Below, piece by piece: positions 35,420-40,089 of a stretch of 40,089 nt of DNA. The stretch spans positions 1-40,089 of the forward strand of contig NZ_CALAOH010000235.1 in NCBI RefSeq assembly GCF_937926365.1, in the 5' to 3' direction. The translations under genes and the position numbers were made by a program. The stretch is from an uncultured Azohydromonas sp. (GTDB lineage: Bacteria > Pseudomonadota > Gammaproteobacteria > Burkholderiales > Burkholderiaceae_C). The notes beneath the pieces are model-generated. The model did no database searches. It was not told where the DNA came from and worked only from the letters and a program-made list of their open reading frames with translations. Numbering within the stretch: the stretch's first letter is position 1; every line of letters starts with the position of its first letter.

Positions 35420-37468
35420 ATGTACGACCTTCCCTTCCTCGACCTTCCCCCGCTCACCGGCGCCGCCGGCACGGTACGCCTGCCGGGCTCCAAGAGCATT
35501 TCCAACCGCGTGCTGCTGCTGGCCGGCCTGTGCGAAGGCCAGACGCTGGTGCACGACCTGCTCGACTCCGACGACACGCGTGTGATGCTGGACTCGCTGG
35601 GTCGCCTGGGCTGCGGCGTGGAGCCCGGCACCGGCGGCGGCCCGCTGCGCGTCACGGGCCTGGGCGGACGGCTCCAGGTGCACGAGGCGCAGCTCTTCCT
35701 GGGCAACGCCGGCACCGCGATGCGCCCGCTCACGGCCGCGCTGGCGCTGCTGGCCGCCACGCAGGGCGGCAACTTCGAGCTCTCGGGCGTGCCGCGCATG
35801 CACGAGCGCCCCATCGGCGACCTGGTGGACGCGCTGCGCCAGCTCGGCTGCGGCGTGGAGTACCTGGGTCAGGACGGCTACCCGCCGCTGCGCCTCACGG
35901 GCGCCGCCGGCGGCCGCGTGGACACGGCCGCGCCCATCCGCGTGCGTGGCGACGTCTCCAGCCAGTTCCTCACCGCGCTGTTGCTGGCGCTGCCGCTGGT
36001 GAGCGCGGACGGCGCGATCACGGTCGAGGTGCAGGGCGAGTTGATCTCCAAGCCCTACATCGACATCACGCTCAAGCTGCTGGCGCGCTTCGGCATCGAG
36101 GTGCAGCGCGAGGGCTGGGAGCGCTTCACCATCCCGCAGGGCAGCGCCTACCGCTCGCCGGGCGAGGTGTGGGTGGAGGGCGACGCCTCCTCGGCCTCGT
36201 ACTTCGTGGCGCTGGGGGCGATCGCCGCCACCGACGCGCCGGTGCGTATCGAGGGTGTGGGCAGCGAGTCGATCCAGGGTGACGTGGCCTTCGTGGACGC
36301 CGCGCGCGCCATGGGCGCGTCGGTGCACCTGGGACCCAACTACATCGAGGTGCAGCGCGGCGCATGGCCGCTGCGCGCCATCGACCTGGACTGCAACCAC
36401 ATTCCCGACGCGGCCATGACGCTGGCGGTGATGGCGCTGTACGCGCGCGGCAGCACGCGGCTGACCAACATCGCAAGCTGGCGCGTCAAGGAGACCGACC
36501 GCATCGCCGCCATGGCCGCGGAACTGCGCAAGGTGGGCGCCACGGTGGTGGAAGGCGAGGACTTCATCGAGGTGTCGCCGCCGCCGGCCTCGGGCTGGAA
36601 GGCCGCCTCCATCCACACCTACGACGACCACCGCATGGCGATGTGCCTGTCGCTGGCGGCGTTCAACCCGCTGGCCTCGGCCGAGCCGGTGGTGCCGGTG
36701 CGCATCCTGGAGCCTCGCTGCGCGGGCAAGACCTTCCCCGATTACTTCGAGACGCTGTTCGACCTGGCCAGCACCGAGCGCTCGCTGGTGCCGGTGATCA
36801 CCATCGACGGCCCCACCGCCTCGGGCAAGGGCACGCTGGCGAGTTCGGTGGCCCAGGCACTGGGCTACCACACGCTGGACTCGGGCTCGCTCTACCGCGT
36901 CACGGCGCTGGCGGCGCTCGCGCGCGGCGTGGACACCACCGACGGCGCGGCGATGGCCGCACTGGCGCGCGGGCTGAACCTGCGCTTCGAGGGCGAGCGG
37001 CTGTACCTGGACGGCCGCGAGATCAGCGCCGACCTGCGCTGCGAGGAGGTCGGCACCACCGCCTCGCGCATCTCCGCGCTGCCGGAGTTGCGCGCAGCAC
37101 TGTACGCAGTGCAACTGGCCTTCCGCCGCGCGCCGGGGCTGGTGGCGGACGGACGCGACATGGGGACCGTGATCTTTCCGGACGCACCGCTGAAAGTGTT
37201 CCTCACTGCCAGTGCCGCCAAGCGTGCCGAGCGCCGGTATAAGCAATTGATTTCAAAAGGAATTTCTGCTAGCATTGACAAGCTTCGGTCCGACCTCGAG
37301 GCCCGGGACGAGCGGGATCGCAACCGCTTGATCGCGCCCTTGAAGCCGGCCCCGGACGCGCAGTTGCTGGACAACTCGGCACAGACGGTGGAAGCCTCCA
37401 CCGCCACCGTGCTGCAGTGGTGGGCGCAGCGCGGTCCGTTCCAGGACAGCGGCACGCCGCAAGCCTGA
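35420..37468 (+). CDS. aroA-cmk: Bifunctional 3-phosphoshikimate 1-carboxyvinyltransferase / cytidylate kinase (AroA-Cmk fusion)
   Basis: One 682-residue chain with no stop between domains. Residues 1 to about 445 are EPSP synthase (LPGSKSISNRVLLLAGLCEG, LGNAGTAMRPLTAALALLA, PRMHERPIGDLVDALRQLG, KETDRIAAMAAELRKVGA and DDHRMAMCLSLAAFN). From about 457 the CMP kinase begins with VITIDGPTASGKGTLASSVA, whose P-loop GPTASGKGT is near 463-471, followed by LDSGSLYRVTALAALARG, ADGRDMGTVIFPDAPLKVFL and DERDRNRLIAPLKPA. The linker is only about 10 residues. EPSP synthase is glyphosate-sensitive type by its standard motifs (class I-like, inferred). Separate genes in most bacteria; the fusion is known in Comamonadaceae. 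41 bp after tyrA and before rpsA. Confidence 0.97.
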   Translation: MYDLPFLDLPPLTGAAGTVRLPGSKSISNRVLLLAGLCEGQTLVHDLLDSDDTRVMLDSLGRLGCGVEPGTGGGPLRVTGLGGRLQVHEAQLFLGNAGTAMRPLTAALALLAATQGGNFELSGVPRMHERPIGDLVDALRQLGCGVEYLGQDGYPPLRLTGAAGGRVDTAAPIRVRGDVSSQFLTALLLALPLVSADGAITVEVQGELISKPYIDITLKLLARFGIEVQREGWERFTIPQGSAYRSPGEVWVEGDASSASYFVALGAIAATDAPVRIEGVGSESIQGDVAFVDAARAMGASVHLGPNYIEVQRGAWPLRAIDLDCNHIPDAAMTLAVMALYARGSTRLTNIASWRVKETDRIAAMAAELRKVGATVVEGEDFIEVSPPPASGWKAASIHTYDDHRMAMCLSLAAFNPLASAEPVVPVRILEPRCAGKTFPDYFETLFDLASTERSLVPVITIDGPTASGKGTLASSVAQALGYHTLDSGSLYRVTALAALARGVDTTDGAAMAALARGLNLRFEGERLYLDGREISADLRCEEVGTTASRISALPELRAALYAVQLAFRRAPGLVADGRDMGTVIFPDAPLKVFLTASAAKRAERRYKQLISKGISASIDKLRSDLEARDERDRNRLIAPLKPAPDAQLLDNSAQTVEASTATVLQWWAQRGPFQDSGTPQA

Positions 37469-37639
37469 GACGCCGGAGCACCCGGGACCGCTCCCCCGCT
37501 GCCTTCGCACCGCTAGGGCAGTTTCCCCGCACCGCAAGGCGCGCCGGGGGCAGCGGATTCGCAACCTAACCCCGCAACGGCAGTTGCACGAAACGCCGGC
37601 CCCGCCTTCCACGCGGCCCGCCGGCCAGGAAACACCCAC

Positions 37640-39355
37640 ATGATGGATACCCAAACCGCCACCCAGGGCGGCGAGTCTTTTGCCGCCCTGTTCGAAGAAA
37701 GCCTGCAGCAGCGCGACATGCGCGCCGGCGAGGTGATCTCTGCCGAGGTGGTGCGCATCGAGCACAACTTCGTGGTGGTCAATGCCGGCCTCAAGTCCGA
37801 GGCCTACGTTCCCATCGAAGAATTCAAGAACGACCAGGGCGAGGTCGAGGTGCAGGTCGGCGACTTCGTGTCGGTGGCCATCGACGCCCTGGAAAACGGC
37901 TACGGCGACACGATCCTGTCGCGCGACAAGGCCAAGCGCCTGGCCTCGTGGCTGGCGCTGGAAAACGCGCTGGAGTCCGGCGACTTCGTCACCGGCACCG
38001 TCTCCGGCAAGGTCAAGGGCGGCCTGACCGTCCTGGTCAACGGCATCCGCGCCTTCCTGCCCGGCTCGCTCATCGACACCCGCCCCGTCAAGGACCTGAC
38101 TCCTTACGAAGGCAAGACGATGGAGTTCAAGGTCATCAAGCTCGACCGCAAGCGCAACAACGTGGTGCTGAGCCGCCGCGCGGTGGTGGAAGCCTCGATG
38201 GGCGAAGAGCGCGCCAAGCTGCTGGAGACGCTGACCGAGGGCGCCATCGTCCACGGCGTGGTGAAGAACATCACCGAGTACGGCGCCTTCGTGGACCTGG
38301 GCGGCATCGACGGCCTGCTGCACATCACCGACATGGCCTGGCGCCGTGTGCGTCACCCGAGCGAAGTGGTCCAGGTGGGCCAGGAGCTCGACGCCAAGGT
38401 GCTGAAGTTCGACGCCGAGAAGAACCGCGTCTCGCTGGGCCTGAAGCAGCTGGGTGACGACCCCTGGCACGGCGTGGCCCGCCGCTACCCGGCCGGCACC
38501 CGCCTGTTCGGCAAGGTCACCAACATCGCCGACTACGGCGCGTTCGTCGAGATCGAGCCGGGCATCGAAGGCCTGGTGCACGTCTCCGAGATGGACTGGA
38601 CCAACAAGAACGTCGCCCCCGCCAAGGTCGTGACCCTGGGCGAGGAAGTCGAAGTGATGGTCCTGGAGATCGACGAGGACAAGCGCCGCATCTCCCTGGG
38701 CATGAAGCAGTGCAAGCCCAATCCCTGGGAAGAGTTCGCCGAGACCGTCAAGCGCGGCGACAAGGTCAAGGGCCCGGTCAAGTCGATCACCGACTTCGGC
38801 GTGTTCGTGGGCCTGGCCCAGGGCATCGACGGCCTGGTGCACCTGTCCGACCTGTCCTGGAACGAGCCCGGCGAAGCCGCCGTGCGCAACTTCAAGAAGG
38901 GTCAGGAAGTCGAAGCGGTCGTGCTGGCCGTGGACGTGGAGCGCGAGCGCATCAGCCTGGGCATCAAGCAGCTCGACGGCGACCCGTTCGCCACCTTCAC
39001 CACGCTCAATGACCGCGGATCGCTGGTCAGCGGCAAGGTGAAGAGCGTCGATCCGCGCGGCGCCGAGATCCAGCTGACCGAGGACGTGACGGGCTACCTG
39101 CGCGCTTCCGAAATCAGCCGCGACCGCGTCGAAGACGCGCGCAACGTGCTCAAGGAAGGCGACGACGTCTCCGCCATGATCATCAACATCGACCGCAAGA
39201 CGCGTTCGATCCAGCTGTCGATCAAGGCCAAGGACAACGCCGACCAGCAGGAAGCCATGCAGCGCCTGTCGCAGAGCAACGAGCGCGAAACCGCCGGTAC
39301 CACCAGCCTGGGCGCCCTGCTGCGCGCCAAGCTGGACAACCGCGACAACGGCTGA
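37640..39355 (+). CDS. rpsA: 30S ribosomal protein S1
   Basis: Binds mRNA on the small subunit and unwinds structured leaders. 571 residues with six S1 (OB-fold) repeats, roughly at 30-100, 118-185, 203-272, 290-360, 377-446 and 463-530; repeated KNITEYGAFVDLGGIDGLLH, NIADYGAFVEIEPGIEGLVH and SITDFGVFVGLAQGIDGLVH are the clearest. Two ATGs stand side by side (37640 and 37643) with AGGA about 9 nt upstream. The preceding 171-bp gap from aroA-cmk could hold a promoter or the S1 autoregulatory leader; a GCTAGGGC near 37513 is only a weak -10. Followed by ihfB. Confidence 0.98.
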   Translation: MMDTQTATQGGESFAALFEESLQQRDMRAGEVISAEVVRIEHNFVVVNAGLKSEAYVPIEEFKNDQGEVEVQVGDFVSVAIDALENGYGDTILSRDKAKRLASWLALENALESGDFVTGTVSGKVKGGLTVLVNGIRAFLPGSLIDTRPVKDLTPYEGKTMEFKVIKLDRKRNNVVLSRRAVVEASMGEERAKLLETLTEGAIVHGVVKNITEYGAFVDLGGIDGLLHITDMAWRRVRHPSEVVQVGQELDAKVLKFDAEKNRVSLGLKQLGDDPWHGVARRYPAGTRLFGKVTNIADYGAFVEIEPGIEGLVHVSEMDWTNKNVAPAKVVTLGEEVEVMVLEIDEDKRRISLGMKQCKPNPWEEFAETVKRGDKVKGPVKSITDFGVFVGLAQGIDGLVHLSDLSWNEPGEAAVRNFKKGQEVEAVVLAVDVERERISLGIKQLDGDPFATFTTLNDRGSLVSGKVKSVDPRGAEIQLTEDVTGYLRASEISRDRVEDARNVLKEGDDVSAMIINIDRKTRSIQLSIKAKDNADQQEAMQRLSQSNERETAGTTSLGALLRAKLDNRDNG

Positions 39356-39376
39356 GACTGAAGGGGCCCGGCGGTC

Positions 39377-39697
39377 ATGACCCGTTCCGACCTCGTGGCC
39401 GAGCTGGCCGAGCGTTTCGGCCAGCTCACGCACCGCGACACCGAGTTCGCGGTCAAGACCATCCTCGACGCGATGTCCGACGCCCTGGCGCGCGGGCACC
39501 GCATCGAGATCCGGGGCTTCGGCAGCTTCTCCATCAACCGCCGTCCGCCGCGCATGGGGCGCAATCCCCGCAGCGGCGAGCCGGTGCTGATCCCGGAAAA
39601 GCTGGTGCCGCACTTCAAGCCCGGCAAGGCGCTGCGCGAGGCGGTGGACGCCAACGTCCCCGTCGCGCCGGAGCCCGCCGAGCTCGGCACCTCCTGA
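39377..39697 (+). CDS. ihfB: Integration host factor subunit beta
   Basis: Sequence-specific DNA-bending protein, heterodimer with IhfA. 106 residues, about 10 longer than E. coli IHF-beta because of a C-terminal Pro/Ala tail. The signature arm is RIEIRGFGSFSINRRPPRMG followed by RNPRSGEPVLIPEKLVPHFK; the intercalating Pro is in NPRSGE. Start MTRSDLVAELAERF at 39377, with AAGGGG 9 nt before. 21 bp after rpsA, the usual arrangement. Confidence 0.97.
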   Translation: MTRSDLVAELAERFGQLTHRDTEFAVKTILDAMSDALARGHRIEIRGFGSFSINRRPPRMGRNPRSGEPVLIPEKLVPHFKPGKALREAVDANVPVAPEPAELGTS

Positions 39698-39729
39698 AGC
39701 TCCCGGCCTTGGTCCGTGGAGATCTCCGC

Positions 39730-39758
39730 AGCGGCGCCCTCGTGGCGCCGCTTCCTTT
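39730..39758 (+). terminator. Terminator of the rpsA-ihfB transcript
   Basis: AGCGGCGCC (39730-39738), loop CTCGT, GGCGCCGCT (39744-39752), then TCCTTTT. It lies 33 nt after ihfB and isolates lapA. Confidence 0.8.
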
Positions 39759-39828
39759 TGGGCGCCGCTCGGCCGTGAAAGCCGTGCCGCGCCGGCCGCG
39801 CGCCCCCGGAACCGGGGTGTGCCCTCGC

Positions 39829-39834
39829 TAGAAT
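39829..39834 (+). promoter_or_regulatory. Candidate -10 box of lapA
   Basis: TAGAAT in CGCTAGAATCG, 9 nt before the lapA ATG. Since a terminator stands upstream, lapA needs its own promoter; a start 6-7 nt downstream of the box would leave 2-3 nt of leader. No -35 is clear. Confidence 0.4.
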
Positions 39835-39843
39835 CGCCCGCCC

Positions 39844-40089
39844 ATGCGCTTCCTCGTCTGGCTCCTGCGGGCCTTCCTCTTCTTCGCGCTGTTCGCGTTC
39901 GCGCTCAACAACCGCCACACCGCCACCGTGCACTGGTTCTTCGGCCAGTCATGGAACGCGCCGCTGGTGATCGTGGTGCTGGCCGCCTTTGCCGGGGGCT
40001 GCGCCGTGGGCGTGCTGGCGATGGTGCCGGCGTGGTGGCACCACCGCCGTCAAGCCGCGCGCCCGGCGCCCGGCGCCACGGCCGCGGCG
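39844..40089 (+). CDS. lapA: LapA family (DUF1049) inner-membrane protein, partial
   Basis: First 82 codons; the gene leaves the right edge without a stop. MRFLVWLLRAFLFFALFAFA and APLVIVVLAAFAGGCAVGVL are two membrane helices separated by NNRHTATVHWFFGQSWN, the LapA pattern. LapA works with LapB (YciM), which adjusts LPS synthesis through LpxC degradation; lapB would be expected next. The ATG has no Shine-Dalgarno. The family usually follows ihfB directly, as here. Confidence 0.88.
   Translation, partial: MRFLVWLLRAFLFFALFAFALNNRHTATVHWFFGQSWNAPLVIVVLAAFAGGCAVGVLAMVPAWWHHRRQAARPAPGATAAA

Noticed and set aside
37253..39613. 786-codon frame antisense to rpsA
   Set aside because: The opposite strand encodes S1 with six clear repeats; this frame only mirrors it.

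Overview
The window is strongly GC-rich chromosomal DNA from a Gram-negative betaproteobacterium. I infer order Burkholderiales, most likely Comamonadaceae or a close relative. The clues are the gyrA-(DUF2059)-serC-pheA-tyrA-aroA/cmk-rpsA-ihfB-lapA gene order, a natural AroA-Cmk fusion protein, a tmRNA tag reading ANDERFALAA, an OmpA-family porin without a beta-barrel, and genes for lipopolysaccharide and outer-membrane functions. No phage, integrase, transposase, plasmid gene or CRISPR array was seen. Codon use looks uniform throughout.

Layout. 1-4.2 kb: the N-terminal part of an RND efflux adaptor (leaving the left edge), dut and coaBC on the minus strand with a REP-type inverted repeat between them, then a ChaN-like protein. 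4.2-9.8 kb: alaS (minus), gabD and an LpxO-like membrane hydroxylase (plus). 9.8-11.8 kb: a degenerate GGDEF protein and tRNA-Gly(CCC) on the minus strand, then trmB. 11.8-14.1 kb: a minus run of a DUF1439 lipoprotein, uppP and a glutathione S-transferase, preceded by a second REP-like inverted repeat. 14.1-19.4 kb: pcm, rhodanese and tolC (plus) converging on algC-waaA (minus). 19.5-26.1 kb: a looser, more accessory stretch with a drug/metabolite exporter, a 42-residue Gln/Lys/Ser-rich protein, a PmtA-like methyltransferase, a DUF2231 membrane protein, an L,D-transpeptidase, a Ser/Thr/Gly-rich secreted protein, a cupin, an SDR oxidoreductase and an MscS channel. 26.3-28.8 kb: tmRNA, gph, ubiG and ompA (minus). 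29.1-40.1 kb: gyrA through ihfB on the plus strand, then the start of lapA.

Functional themes. Much of the window serves the envelope: efflux (RND adaptor, TolC), lipid A/LPS core (LpxO-like, WaaA, AlgC), undecaprenyl phosphate recycling (UppP), peptidoglycan (L,D-transpeptidase, OmpA C-domain), membrane lipid methylation (PmtA-like), osmotic release (MscS) and LapA. The rest is core metabolism and information processing: dUTP hygiene, CoA, ubiquinone, serine and aromatic amino acids, CMP kinase, gyrase, S1, IHF, AlaRS, tmRNA.

I found no convincing wholly new system. The most rewarding leads are three genes (coaBC, the DUF1439 lipoprotein, lapA) whose only visible -10 box lies 6-9 nt before an ATG with no Shine-Dalgarno (possible leaderless mRNAs), the tiny Q/K/S-rich protein divergent from the PmtA-like gene, the expanding Ser/Thr/Gly-rich secreted protein, the degenerate GGDEF protein, the REP doublets, and a perfect 19-bp palindrome between the divergent cupin and SDR genes.
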